Counted from the first letter of the stretch, positions 35,690 through 47,337 are shown. The stretch: 64,000 bases of DNA from Megamerina dolium (GCA_963854835.1 OY978527.1:16997584-17061583); one strand, 5' to 3'. Made by a program: numbers and translations. Notes: a model not told the origin generated them from the sequence alone.

Positions 35690-37170
35690 CATTTTTTAGA
35701 GGACAAATAACACCATAGTTGCCAAGGCATCACCGCTAGTGTAGTGTAAAATATATGATTATTCTTATTAAAGGGTTGTGTTGCACTGGACTTAGGACTT
35801 AGAGTAGGTCTCTAAGTCCAGCATCTATAAGGAAGTTTAATATAGATCCTACCTTGTTGGATTTCAACAGATTTTCAGGTATTAAAAGTTCCCCGTTTCA
35901 TCTGAAAAGATTCCCAAGTTCGTTAGGTGATAATTCAATCTACAGTATCCTCTGAGTATTCCCGAAATGATTGTTGGATTATTTTTTATTTAGTTTAATA
36001 CAATCCTCAAATCATTTTAAATTGATGGTCCATTAAAAGTAAATTGGAATGAGACAAAGCTGGTAGGTTTTGCCTGTATGAAAATGTATGATTGACTCCT
36101 ATTAATTCACCAACTCACCAACATTTTGTCCTAACATACTTATCCGTTATCTTCACCGCTGAGAGAAGCTCCCCTACATATGAAATCACCCCCTAAAATA
36201 AACAATGGACTTCTATTAATTTTTCCTCAGCAATATTTTCACCGAATATTCTTACCTGCTATCTCCTTTAAGACCCTTTAAGACAGCTCTCCTTCAAAAT
36301 GAACCTGAAAAACACCCCAAAAGCAACAAGTAGCATCAGAAATGACATATAACGATGTAAAATGTACGACCAAACCTCATTGAAAATTCCTCCTCAATAT
36401 TTCTTCCATACATACGTATCCGTTATCTTCACATTTTAAACTGAAGCTCCATGCCAGGTTTTTCAGGCGTTGCTGCTTGGGGCAATCTCAATCCTGAAAG
36501 ATGATTTAGTGCAATTGTATGGAAGTTGCTCCACAACCAAAGACCGAAAAGCCTGAAAGTTGCAAAATTTCGAACTTGTTTCAGGTTTTCAGGTGTCGTC
36601 TGACAGTTAACTCATTCGAACATTAATACTGGTGAATATGATTATGGTAATGGTGTAATCGAAATCACTAACCATACTTTAGGTTAATTTTACACAAATT
36701 TCAAACAATAAAACAAAACGAAACATTTTATTATGTGAAAATTAATATGAAAAAAGTGTATAAAAGTACTGAATCAGTTAAAATTAAATGTTAAAAGAAG
36801 TATCAGTTTTATCGAACTAGTACATATCTCATTTGTCGAAAATCTCATCCCTACACATTAAGTCATATTCCGAAAGCTAGAACGCCTTAAAAACCCTGGT
36901 AGGGTTTCCTCCGACCATCTTCATTTTTTAGGCCAGCTCACTTACAAAATGGACAAAAAACACCTGATAACCAAAAATCACATCAGCCCTAGTAGTGTGG
37001 AATGTATGTGGGACCCCCGTTAATTTTTCCTCTCCAAAATTTTGACATCCCCTTATGACATCTCCCCTACAAAATTTACCTAAAAACACTTAAAAGGCTG
37101 CAAATAATCCCATAGATGCACAGCAATCACATTTAACGCTGTAAAATATATGACAAAGTTTATATCTTTC
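35690..37170 (+). repeat. Ancient degenerate repeat series, about 150-bp units
   Basis: Diverged versions of one string recur near 35742, 36075, 36193, 36352, 36990 and 37136. The string is TGTAAAATRTATGA, then a C/T-rich TATTAATTTTTCCTC, then CCAATATTTT.ACC, TTATCTTCAC and CTCCCCTACAAAAT. Copies are not equally spaced and some are partial, suggesting an old tandem array broken by deletions. No protein frame persists through it. Confidence 0.45.
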
Positions 37171-38121
37171 TAAAATCGACTCCCCACCGAGATATATTAG
37201 TATTTCGAAGAATAAAATAAATATACCATTTGCACATGCGTTAACAACAACTACAACAACAGCGGAAAACACGAATGACGCTGAAAAACTTGTTCGCGTT
37301 CGTTACGTATTGACAATTACGGTTATTGTATGTGACTACAAGAATATTCGTTAAATGAAAATAAATACAGTAAACCCCAATGTAGTACATTAAACATCTT
37401 TAAAATATATATATTTTTTTTTTAATATAGAAAATGTAAAAATAATTTTATTTTGACTATAATACGCTTTTCTTTAGGATAAAATAACCCGCATTTAAAT
37501 TAAATGTTAAAAAATTATGAGTTCTTAGTAGTCAAAACATATGCAAAAATCTATTTTTTAGACTTCTCGTATGAACAACTTGTAAGAATATGAAAATTGA
37601 TCTATCGGGCCTTAAAAGCATTTGCTTCCATTACTTACATACATATGTCTTCAATATGCTCAGACCGAAGTTTGAAAGAAAAATTAATTTGATAAGAAAA
37701 TAATATAAAATCCGGAAAATCGCTTGATGTATAAATGTCATATTGGTGGACAAAATATGCAATTCCATGAGTTTTGTTCTAATCTAATAATAGTAAGACG
37801 ATATTGTCGTCAAATTTATTTCTAAACAAAATTATTTTTTTCCTGAACATTAGAATAAAGATTTTTTGGTCGAATTTGTGAAGACAATAAGAGGTTTGTT
37901 CGAATATAATTTTTTCCATTACATTTTTAGCCAAATTGTTAAATCGATTTCGTTTGAAATCGATGAAATGCAAAACATGCTCTCAGATGAAACTGATTAC
38001 TTAAGCTAAATGTCATACGCAATTGAAGTGAAAGATACTTAACAGCAGGTTTTACTGTAACATTGACATTGAACCAGTTTATTAGTTATGAAGCTATTAT
38101 AAGTCGTGTTATCGGTATTGT
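37171..38121. other. Non-coding spacer
   Basis: AT-rich single-copy-looking DNA; no gene or repeat boundary seen. Confidence 0.5.
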
Positions 38122-39690
38122 TATACCCTGCATAATGCAATATGCATGGTATATTCATTTCGGTCAGATGTTTGTGTCCACTTGAAGGAATCTCCGGAGA
38201 TATAGACATGGATATATATTCGTGATCAGCGTCGATTAAATTTTCGATTTAACGATGTCCGTCCGTCCGTCCGTCCGTCCGTCTGTCTGTCACCTGGCTG
38301 GTTCGCACGATAACTTGAGTAAATATTGAGCTATTTCGATGAAATTCGGCATAAGTAATCTATGATCCAAGGGTACGGAGGGGATTGATATTGGGCATGA
38401 TCGGTCAATAACCACGCCCACACCAAGCATTCAAAGCGACTAACCTCGAAATTTTCAAAATCTTTAACTTGCTATAACTCACACAATATACCACTTGGGA
38501 CAACAATATTTTGCACATAGAGTTATATTATACTACTATATAACCTCACCAAAAGTGGATGAGCCACGCCTACTTTCTAGCGAAGCTCCCATACAAAGTG
38601 TCTGTACTTCTTTTAAATTGAAACTGCTGTAACTTCTACAATCTTCTGTCTAGAATAACCATAATTGACACTTAGATTAACACGGTAGTCAGAAATAATA
38701 TGGCAGAAAATCAATATGCCACTCCCACTCCTTTTTGGGTCTCCCATACAAAGTTGCGGAAATTAAAAAAAATGTTACCGGTTATAACTTGCAAACTATT
38801 CAGCGTAGAATAACGAGATTTAAGGTGTGGATTAGTATTGTACGAGCAACTAGGCTTACAGAAAATGGGCGCACCACGCCCAGTGTTTATCGTAGCCCCC
38901 ATACAAATTTTAAATTGAAACAGCTGTAACTTCAGCAATCTTCTGTCTAGAATAACCATAATTGACACTTAAATTAATATCGTAGTCGGCAAAAATCTGG
39001 CAGAAAATCAGTGTGCCACGCCCACTCCTTCATGGGTCTCCCATACAAAGTCGAGTGAATTAAACTAAAATGTTAAGCTCCATAGCTTACAAACCATTTA
39101 GCCTAGGACAACGAGACTTAGGGTATGGATTAGTATTGTACGAGCAACTAGGCTCACAGAAAATGGGCGCACCATGCCCAGTGTTTATCGTAGCCCCCAT
39201 ACAAATTTTAAATTGAAACAGCTGTAACTTCGGCAATCTTCTGTCTACAATAACCATAATTGACACTTAAATTAATATCGTAGTCGGAAATAATCTGGCG
39301 AAAAATCAGCGTACCACGCCCACTTCTTATTGGGGCTCCCATACAAAGTTGAGGAAATTAAACAAAAATGTTAACCACCATAACTTAGAAACTATTCAAC
39401 GTAGGACACCAAATTTAAGGTGTGGATTAACATTGAAAAATTAATTGGATTTACTAGAAAGTGGTAAGCCACGCCCACTTTTTATATAGCTCTCATACTA
39501 AGCCTCGGAATTATCTTAAAATCCTTTTACTTCGTCAAAGTCAACCATATTTCGGGTGTAAATTAGTAGTATATGCAAAAATTGTTTCTCGAAAAGTGGA
39601 AATAAAAGAAAAGTTGGATATTCGAGTAAACTTTTTATATATAAATCTACATATGCAGGGTATAGTTTGGTCGGCCCCAGCCGACTGTAA
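38122..39690 (+). mobile_element. DINE-1/mini-me (Helentron-related) element
   Basis: It starts TATACCCTGC (38122-38131) and ends with the inverse GCAGGGTATA (39655-39664). A hairpin follows with stem GTCGGC/GCCGAC and loop CCCA (39670-39685). A (GTCC)n/(GTCT)n array lies at 38257-38292. Dipteran DINE-1/mini-me elements, non-autonomous relatives of Helentrons, are known for a conserved core, a (GTCY)n microsatellite and a 3' hairpin. Inside are about three tandem units of 297-298 bp (anchors CTTCTGTCTA near 38643, 38940 and 39238) with CCACGCCCACT and CTCCCATACAAAGT motifs. No helicase or Rep coding sequence is present. Confidence 0.75.
38257..38292 (+). repeat. (GTCC)n/(GTCT)n microsatellite
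   Basis: Tetranucleotide array inside the DINE-like element; part of its defining architecture. Confidence 0.9.
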
Positions 39691-40160
39691 GGAGATTTTT
39701 TTATTCTAGTTTTGTATTGCCATTGTTTACTATTAAGACTGTTGATGTTTGAATTAATGCAAATGCCAAAATCATATTCTTACTTTTTTGTCTATTTGTT
39801 TTTTTTTTATTACTTCTATGAATTACTTACATACACTTATCATTTTATCCAATAGAATAATTCAATTAAATTGCTGTTATTGTTGTTCTGTCATTACTCT
39901 TTAAATATGCACCCGATTATTGTAATTTGTCACGCAAAAAATACCATCAAACTTATACATAAATATGAATTTACTTCCTGAAATAATAAATAAGTAAATA
40001 AATATTAACGTCACTATTACAATTATAATTACCATCATCATCATGATTAGCTTCTTTTTCGTAGTATCACGAGGGAGTTATTTTTAATTTTTTCTGCATA
40101 ATCACCATTAATTTCAATCCTGCTTAAAGCAATTCTCAAAATCACGTTTTTGTAGCTTGT
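39691..40160. other. Non-coding spacer
   Basis: AT-rich DNA between two mobile elements; no gene seen. Confidence 0.5.
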
Positions 40161-42452
40161 TAAGTTCTACGTGATGGACGTGAAATCGATCCGTGGTGCC
40201 AACATCGACTCGGATCACTACCTTGTTGCAGCTAAGGTGCGCACACGCTTATGTGTCGCAAATAACAAGAGAAGTCCCACACAGAGAAAGCTCGACGTCA
40301 GTAAGCTGCGATCACCAGAGACAGCAGATGCATTTTCCACTCGACTATCGGATCTGCTTATGCAGAACACTCCCCCACTTGATGATACATGCGCACGGTG
40401 GACACATATATCCCACTCCATGACTACTGCTGCCGAGGAGGTAATCGGTTACTACCGGCCTCTGAGGAATGAGTGGTATGATCAGGAGTGTCGCGACGCT
40501 ACCGCAGAGAAAGACGCCGCCTACAGAAAAACCCTGCGTGCAGGCGTAACGCGAGCTGTTAAGGAGCGGTATAGAGAGAAAAGGAGTGCAGAGAGACGTC
40601 TTTTCAGGCGCAAGAAGAGGGAGTTGGAAAGACGCGAGTATGAGGAGATAGAGATGTGTACCGACAAGAATGAGACTCGAAAATTCTTTGAAAAGATCAA
40701 GCGCCTGAGTGGAGGTTTAAATCCCGGAGCCTCTTCTTGTCGTGATGGAAATGGGAATCTGGTTACGGATGTCCAGAGTGTACTGAGCCTATGGAGGGAA
40801 CACTTCTCCACGTTACTGAATGGCGATGCTACGAACAATTCCGCCAGTGGAGGAGAATGCCCGATAACCCCAATTACAGATGATGGTGTTGATGTTCCAC
40901 CACCCGACTATGACGAGGTTGAAACGGCCATTTTAAGGCTGAAGAACAACAAAGCTGCAGGTGCTCATGGCCTGCCTGCCGAGTTGTTTAAGACCGGAGG
41001 CGATGAGCTGCTCACCCGCATGCACCAGCTCATAAGCAGAATATGGTCGGATGAAAGCATGCCTGATGATTGGAGGCTCAGTGTTCTCTGTCCTGTACAT
41101 AAAAAAGGAGACCCCACAATTTGCCCCAACTACCGTGGAATAAGTCTCCTGAGCATCGCGTACAAGGTTCTATCGAGCATACTGTATGAAAGGTTGAAGC
41201 CTATGCTCAGCAACCTGATTGGACCTTATCAGTGTGGCTTCAGACCTGGTAAATCCACCATCGACCAGATTTTCACACTGCGCCAAATCCTGGAGAAGAC
41301 ACAAGAAAAACATATCGACACACACCACCTATTTGTTGATTATAAAGCCGCTTTCGACAGTCCGGTATGGGATTACCGCTACGCAACAATGTCTGAGTTC
41401 GGTATTCCTGCAAAGCTCATTTGACTTTGTAGAATGACACTGCATAACTCCCGTTGTGCAGTGAAAATTGGGAAGGACCTCTCCGCACCGTTTAATACCG
41501 AACGGGGTTTCAGACAAGGTGATTCATTATCGTGCGACTTCTTCAATCTTATTATGGAGAAAATAATGCAAGCTGCTGATCTACGACATAATGGCACTAT
41601 CTTCAACAAAAGTGTCATGCTGTTAGCATATGCCGACGATATTGACATAATCGGCATGAACACGCGAGCAGTCAGTGCAGCATTCTGGGAAAGAGAGTCG
41701 CGTCGGATGGGTCTCACGGTGAACGAGGGCAAGACGAAGTATCTAGTGTCAACAAACAAAGAGTCCCGGCGTCTTGGACAGCACGTCACTGTTGACAACT
41801 ACGCTTTTGAAGTAGTAAGGGACTTTGTCTATCTTGGAACCAGCATTAACAGCAGTAATGACGTCAGCTTGGAGATCATGCGTAGGATAAATCTTGCTAA
41901 CAGGTGTTACTTTGGGCTGAGTAAGCAATTGAGAAGTCGAGCCCTCTCTCGAAGAACGAAAACTACACTCTACAAGTCTCTCATCATGCCTGTCCTAACA
42001 TATGGCGCTGAATCCTGGACAATTTCCACCTCGGATGAGCGAATACTTGGAGTTTTCGAGAGAAAAGTCCTACGCAGGATCTTTGGACCTATTTGCGTTG
42101 GTGGCGAGTACCGAATAAGGTACAACCATGAGCTGTACGAGCTGTATGCCGATATTGACATAGTAAAGCGCATCAAAATCCAGCGGCTGCGCTGGCTAGG
42201 TCATGTCGAGCGAATGGAAGAACACGCTCCAGCTAAGAAGGTGTTATATTCGGAACCCGCTGGAGGACGACGCAAAAGAGGAAGACCAAACCTCCGGTGG
42301 AAAGACCAAGTACTGGAGAACCTGACGGCGCTTGGAATTTCTAACTGGCACCAGCTAGCGAAGAACAGAGATGGCTGGCGAAGCATGTTATTTTCGGCCT
42401 AAATCGATATTCGGTTGTTATGGCCACATAAGTAAGTAAGTAAGTTCTACGT
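40161..42452 (+). mobile_element. 5'-truncated LINE with 12-bp target duplication
   Basis: The element body is 40173-42440. TAAGTTCTACGT occurs at 40161-40172 and again at 42441-42452, a perfect 12-base target duplication. The 3' end is a short tandem tail (AAGT/TAAG repeats) rather than poly(A). The 5' end is cut within the endonuclease domain, as is typical of incomplete target-primed reverse transcription. The clade is not assigned. Confidence 0.9.
40171..42402 (+). pseudogene. LINE endonuclease-reverse transcriptase ORF with one in-frame stop
   Basis: A single frame of about 740 codons is interrupted only by TGA at 41422-41424. The context AAGCTCATT(TGA)CTTTGTAGA suggests a former CGA Arg codon mutated at CpG. 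Order: the last part of an AP-type endonuclease (SDHYLV, near residue 15), a charged linker, RT motifs including NNKAAGAHGLPAELFK, YRGISLLSIAYK, QCGFRPGKSTIDQI, HHLFVDYKAAFD, RGFRQGDSLSCDFFN, and the catalytic box AYADDIDIIG at about residue 490. A C-terminal WLGHVERM segment follows. The stop separates RT motifs from the YADD box, so the copy cannot make an active enzyme. Otherwise it is well preserved and probably a fairly recent insertion. Confidence 0.88.
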
Positions 42453-42750
42453 TCTACCGCATTGGTTTTCTCTGCATTGCTACCAAAGCCTTTTCCGCTC
42501 AAATTTTTCTTAATATTTGGAAATAACCAAAAATCATGGTAATAACAAATGGTAACAACAGCTACAATTCTTGCTTTAATGAAGTAAACCGCAATCATCA
42601 CTTTCATTGTTGACTTTTGTTGCCTTGCTTTAACAGATGGATTTGCTCCTTTTGAGCTCCATACCATTGACTACTGTTTATTTTTCGGGTTGTACTTGTA
42701 AAACTAAGCTTCGTCGCCTGTTGCGATCATACTGAAGGTGCTAGACTCTC
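42453..42750. other. Non-coding spacer
   Basis: No gene supported. It separates the LINE from the mariner fragment. Confidence 0.4.
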
Positions 42751-42760
42751 CGTTTTCGAA

Positions 42761-43202
42761 TTATCTTAGAAAATATTGAGCAAAACGAACTCGAGCTTCT
42801 TTCTGACTATCATTCAACATTCGTGGGACCCATCGAGCAGATTTCTTCGTATATTGTAAATCATTCCGCAATATTCGCGATACAGCTATACCATTCAAGT
42901 GCAATTCACTGGCTATCATTTTTTGTGTCATTCGTGGATTTTCGTCAATATTTTCCTTAATCAGAGCCACATTTATCTCGTCGGTCGAAGATTTCGGACT
43001 TCTTTCGCGAGGCTCGTCCTCCACGGAAAAATGTCCAGTCTGGAATCGTTGATACCACTTGTAAATGGCCTTAAGAGAAGGTGCTTTCGTTCCATATGAT
43101 GTTTGGAATTCACTAAAAAATTATATGGGCTTACGTTGACTTCGAAATCCGTAAAAAATTGCATGTCGAAATTCTTCTGACGTTGGTGGAGGAAGTTTCT
43201 GA
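42761..43202 (-). pseudogene. mariner-family transposase, N-terminal half only
   Basis: Minus-strand frame beginning near 43202 with KLPPPTSEEFRHAIFYGF. A TAA follows KPI about 35 codons in, and the same frame then continues FFSEFQTSYGTKAPSLKAIY and GHFSVEDEPRERSPKSS, then DENPRMTQKMIASELHLNG. This is the paired helix-turn-helix DNA-binding half, with the linker, of a mariner-type transposase. It ends after ARVRFAQYFLR, before the DDD/E catalytic domain, which is absent. One in-frame stop and the missing half make it non-functional. Confidence 0.75.
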
Positions 43203-43945
43203 AATTTAGAATGAAATATCATTAGATTTCTATAAAACGTGTACTATTTTTTCATTCCTCAAAATCACATAAAATATCATCAATTTACCGAACTTTTGTT
43301 AGTTCCTCCGTGTTCAATTTATTTAGTTTACAAATCACATGAATAATAGTAATAATAGTGCTGCTTGGCATTTTTTTTTTTTGTCTATTTGTTCTTTAAT
43401 ATTGCAAATAAAATTGTAGAAAATAAGATTGCGTTTTTGGTCAATTACGTGGGTAAATATGCAAGTGTTTCTGGTGAAGAATTTTGGGTCACATTTGCAT
43501 CCATGAAATAGATCAAATTACTGCGAATCGCTTGAAACGCTTAATCCTAATAACTGCACGTAGAGAATGTAGAAGAACAGAGAAGTTCTACCAAAGAATG
43601 TAGAAGAATAGAGATGTCTTATGTTGATTTTGAGACTTTTTCGCTGATTTCAACATGGGTAAATTAAATTGGCAGCGTGGATAATAGCGTGCCCATATCA
43701 TATGAGGATTTTGATATCTATTTGATTTAATTTCTTTGTAATGCGGTAATGCGGTTAGCGCATAAAAATCATTCAGAGGGCAGCAGGCTCAAAGTGGACC
43801 TCCAAAACATCCGCGTGCATGCGAATGCATTCTCCCTATCTATGCATTTTCGTGCGAACAGATATGGTAACTCCATAGTATACATTCTATGCATTTGGAA
43901 GTGATATTTTAATATTATTCTTAAAAATAAAAGCGTGTTAATAAG
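43203..43945. other. Non-coding spacer
   Basis: AT-rich; contains a local duplication of GAATGTAGAAGAA near 43565-43610. No gene seen. Confidence 0.45.
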
Positions 43946-43948
43946 AAT

Positions 43949-44156
43949 GGAATGGAAGATTTTACGTTTATATTGATTAAACTAATGACAACAAGAAGTA
44001 TGTGGGTGCAAGATATATATTTGGGCCATGAAGTTAGTGGTTTCTTTGCCATAATGTCCAAGAAATTAAAATTGCGTGGTACTGAACAATTTCGCATCGC
44101 AACTCGAATGAAATTCACAGTCTTTGATGTTTTTTTCAGCCCCACAAAGTTGTAAA
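43949..44156 (+). pseudogene. PIF/Harbinger (HARBI1-like) transposase N-terminal scrap
   Basis: The open segment TTRSMWVQDIYLGHEVSGFF, then KLKLRGTEQFRIATRMKF and TVFDVF, has the layout of the HARBI1 N-terminal region. In that region R..WV..I...R...GEF leads to F....RM....F..L. About 65 codons survive and the DDE catalytic part is missing. The call is from remembered family pattern only. It lies 0.9 kb from the first of three MITEs with 3-bp TTA duplications, the target preference of this superfamily. Confidence 0.4.
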
Positions 44157-44637
44157 AGCATTTCAAACGGCAAGCAATTCTGGCGGAGGGCAGACTGTTC
44201 CTTACATTGATATTCTTTATTTTGCGAAAAGCATTAAATAAATATTGCAATGCAATACAATATCACATTTCATTTCATGTCTATCATCATTTCATCATTT
44301 CGATTTACTATCTTTACTTACATTTTGATTTACAGCGTTATCGTATTAGTATTTGTTCACACAAATAGCAGTTGTCATTTTATGCATGAAAGTAGAAAAA
44401 GTTCAACTTGAGCGGCATTAAATGTCATACTGCATCTTTTACCGATTGACCTATACGGCAAACAGCTAGCAGCGAAATCGCTTTTAAGGCTAAGTGACAC
44501 GCAAGAGGACACTAAATCATTTCAGAAAATTTTCCACTTATTCCCAGTAGCAGTGACTTTTGTAACTCGGTGCAACTGCATTTAATTAAATCCTTCTTTA
44601 CAATTTTCCCTTCAATAGATGACTGGGATAATGGTAA
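44157..44637. other. Non-coding spacer
   Basis: No gene supported between the Harbinger-like and RNase H-like scraps. Confidence 0.4.
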
Positions 44638-44995
44638 GATAGATTGTACCAACAAGGTCAGCATCTTTACATATGGATCTAAACTAGATGAGCAAGTGGG
44701 AGGGGTGTCTACTCTGAGGTGTTAGCCACCCACTTATTCTTCCGCTTACCGGATCATTGTAGTATATTCCAAGTTGACGTTTTAGCCAATAAGGAAGCCC
44801 TCGAAATAGTGCTGCGTTGCATTCATTAAAGACAGTGTTTGAATGTTACTTGTTACTAAGTGAACTTGTTCAATACTTTACCATACAAATTATTTTGGGT
44901 ACCCGGCCATAGAAATATCGAGATAACAACAAATATACTAGATCGAGACTGTAAGAAGCCAGCTTCTGACATGAAATGCGTAGCCAAGAGGAATC
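44638..44995 (+). pseudogene. LINE RNase H domain remnant
   Basis: Frame pieces encode VSIFTYGSKLDEQVGGV and, after frameshifts, LPDHCSIFQVDVLANKEALE and then LPYKLFWVPGHRNIEIT. These are landmarks of the RNase H domain found after RT in R1-, I- and jockey-type LINEs (FTDGSK, HCS.FQAE, WVPGH). The first catalytic Asp of the TDGS motif reads Tyr here. No RT sequence precedes it, so it is an isolated, decayed fragment. Confidence 0.72.
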
Positions 44996-45028
44996 TTTTA
45001 CAATTGATCTACCATCTATTAATATACC

Positions 45029-45566
45029 TTATAGCGTAGACAGACGGCATCCTAATTCCGAATTACCGGCGCACTTAATCCGAATAAAATAATAACCTGA
45101 CAGACGGCAGTATTGCGGATTAACTAAACGGCTGATTGCTGTTTTATTAGATCTGCTCACTTACATTACTATCACTATCAATTTCTGTCATCTGTCACTC
45201 TCGATATGAGAAAATCTACAAGTAGTATGTGAACTGAAAACTATCAGAAACTCGTAAATTGACATACACCGTTCGTAATTGACAGCTGGATTTATTTGTT
45301 CGCCAACGTTGTTCATGTTGAAAACTGTTAACAATTAATTGTTGAAAGTTTTTTGTTAGCGAATACACCTAATATTTTGCAAAATGGATCGAGAAAAATT
45401 CACAATAGACAATTTTCAGCAGTGTTGCCATCGCAAATTGCACTAATCCTCTTTTATTTTGAGAATTAACTCATAGAGTTAATGCGGATTAGCTGCAGTT
45501 AATGCCCGAGTTAATTCGAATTAACTCGGTAATCCGGAATTAGGGTGCCGTCTGTCTAGGCTATTA
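45029..45566 (+). mobile_element. TAGCCTAGACAG foldback MITE, copy A
   Basis: The element 45032-45563 (532 bp) begins TAGCGTAGACAGACGGCA and ends TGCCGTCTGTCTAGGCTA, inverted repeats with one difference. The adjoining CCTAATTCCG/CGGAATTAGG also pairs. TTA flanks both sides (45029-45031, 45564-45566). A second inward copy of the motif, GACAGACGGCAGTATTGCGG, sits about 70 bases in from the left end. Internal sequence is non-coding. A 3-bp TTA duplication fits PIF/Harbinger insertion. Confidence 0.8.
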
Positions 45567-45972
45567 GACGTCTCTATTCATCTACATATATTCTCTGAAT
45601 TTATCTAGTATTATTAATAGTTACGTTCGTGTACTTTTCCTGTAATAATTATCCATCAGCAAATTTCCGGGGAATAAGAAACTATTTGTTCTCAAAAAGA
45701 GAAATATCACAAATATAGTACGCGAACGCAAAATATGCAAAAACTTGCAAATTTTATGTACAGCTGATGATTTTTTACATTTTGATGAAGAAGAAGAAGA
45801 ATTAAAAGGAAAAAGAAAAATTGTATATTTAAGAAAGCTAGAAAGAAGAAACTTGACAAAAAGTATATTTAATTACATCATGCATATGTATTTTGCTAAT
45901 ATTCCGTTTTCTATTTACAAACTTTTTTTATTTACTTAAATTGTGGTCAGTTGTTGTTTATCAACTGTTTTC
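45567..45972. other. Spacer between MITE copies A and B
   Basis: AT-rich; an unassigned 64-codon Glu/Lys-rich open frame (45745-45939) has no recognisable motif and is probably chance. Confidence 0.4.
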
Positions 45973-46506
45973 TTATAGCCTAGACAGACGGCAGCCTAAT
46001 TCCGGATTACCTAGTTAATTCGAATTAACTCGGGCATTAACTGCAACTAATCCGCATAAACTCTATGAGTTAATTCTCAAAATAAAAGAGGATTAGGGCA
46101 ATTTGCTATGGCAACACTGCTGAAAATTGTCTATTGTGAATTTTTCTCGATCCATTTTACAAAATATTAGGTGTGTTCGCTAACAAGAATCTTTCAACAA
46201 TTATTAACAGTTTTCAACATGAAAAGCGTTGGCGAACAAATAAATCCAGCTGTCAATTACGAACGGTGAATGTCAATTTACAAGTTTCTGATAGTTTTCA
46301 GTTCACGTACTTCTTGTAGATTTTCTCATATCGAGAGTGATAGATGACAGAAATTGATAGTGATAGTTATGTAAGTAGACAGACCTAATAAAACAGCAAT
46401 CAGCCGTTTAGATAATCCGTAATATTGCCGTCTGTCAGGTTATTATTTTATTCGGATTAAGTGCGCCGGTAATCCGGAATTAGGCTGCCGTCTGTCTAGG
46501 CTGTTA
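45973..46506 (-). mobile_element. TAGCCTAGACAG foldback MITE, copy B (inverted relative to A)
   Basis: The element 45976-46503 (528 bp) begins TAGCCTAGACAGACGGCA and ends TGCCGTCTGTCTAGGCTG. It is flanked by TTA at 45973-45975 and 46504-46506. Internal sequence matches copy A in reverse orientation, including AAAACAGCAATCAGCCG and the sub-terminal TATTGCCGTCTGTCAGG. The strand is given relative to copy A. Confidence 0.82.
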
Positions 46507-46892
46507 CTAGCAAATTTCTGCTGGAAAATATTTGTCTAATTTCTCTCAATTTCCCCTATTTTGATGGATTTTTGTGTACGCGAACATCAAAATCTGATCA
46601 TTTGTAATAATTCTCAATAATTATCAGGTACGCGAACACAACTAATTGCAGACTATAAATAATTTATGTAAAAAATACTCTATATTAGTATCGAAAAATG
46701 TTGACCCATTGTATTATTATTCGCAAAATGTATTAAATGAAATAATAAAGCATTTTTGTGAATGACACGCAGGAGTGACCATAAAAAAATGAACGAAATA
46801 CAATGACAACGATGCAATAATGAAATATAAATACGAAACACAATTGTTGTGTTGAGAAATAAATGCCGTAGAAGTTAAAGAGTTGCGACAAT

Positions 46893-47245
46893 AGCTGCAT
46901 TCTGTTGTAACCGAGTTGCAAAAGAACACCAACTCGCATTTAATTTCCCTTTTACTTGAATATAATTTCCCTTTAGTTACTTAGCAACGCTGGTGCTATA
47001 TATGGTTGTTTGTGAAATTTATAAACGAAATAAAAACAAAAAAGAAATATTTCGTTTATTTAAAATAAATTTTTAATTGCACTTGCTTTATTTTGCTTAT
47101 TTTTGTTTATATTTACAATAATTTGACGTATTGTTGAAATTTCCCAAGCACATTCCAGTAGTCCATTCACAATAGTGCTGTTTTTTTACTTTTCAACACT
47201 ATAACTCAGTGTTCTTTTGCAACTCGCGTGCAAAAGAATGCGGCT
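46893..47245. mobile_element. Candidate 353-bp MITE of a second family
   Basis: The left end AGCTGCATTCTGTTG, followed by CGAGTTGCAAAAGAACACC, is mirrored by the right end, whose reverse complement reads AGCCGCATTCTTTTG, then CGAGTTGCAAAAGAACACT. That is about 38 bases with few mismatches. AAT flanks both sides if the repeat starts at AGC. Non-coding; distinct from copies A-C. Confidence 0.6.
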
Positions 47246-47337
47246 AATGTAATTGATTTTTGAATGATTCTTTTACTCTCAAAACATGTACAATATTTGC
47301 AAAGCATATCTAAATAGAATGAGAATGAGTGAGGGTA

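Noticed and set aside
38257..38292. GTCC array considered as a CRISPR-like or telomere-like repeat
   Set aside because: It is a plain tetranucleotide run inside a DINE-like element; no spacers and no telomeric unit.
38711..38968. 85-codon minus-strand ORF and 64-codon plus-strand ORF
   Set aside because: Both lie in the tandem units of the DINE-like element and arise by chance in non-coding repeats.
43921..44250. 109-codon minus-strand ORF
   Set aside because: It overlaps the Harbinger-like plus-strand segment, whose sequence fits a known family better; the minus frame has no recognisable motif.
45745..45939. 64-codon Glu/Lys-rich ORF
   Set aside because: Generated by a GAA run and flanked by MITEs; no homology visible.
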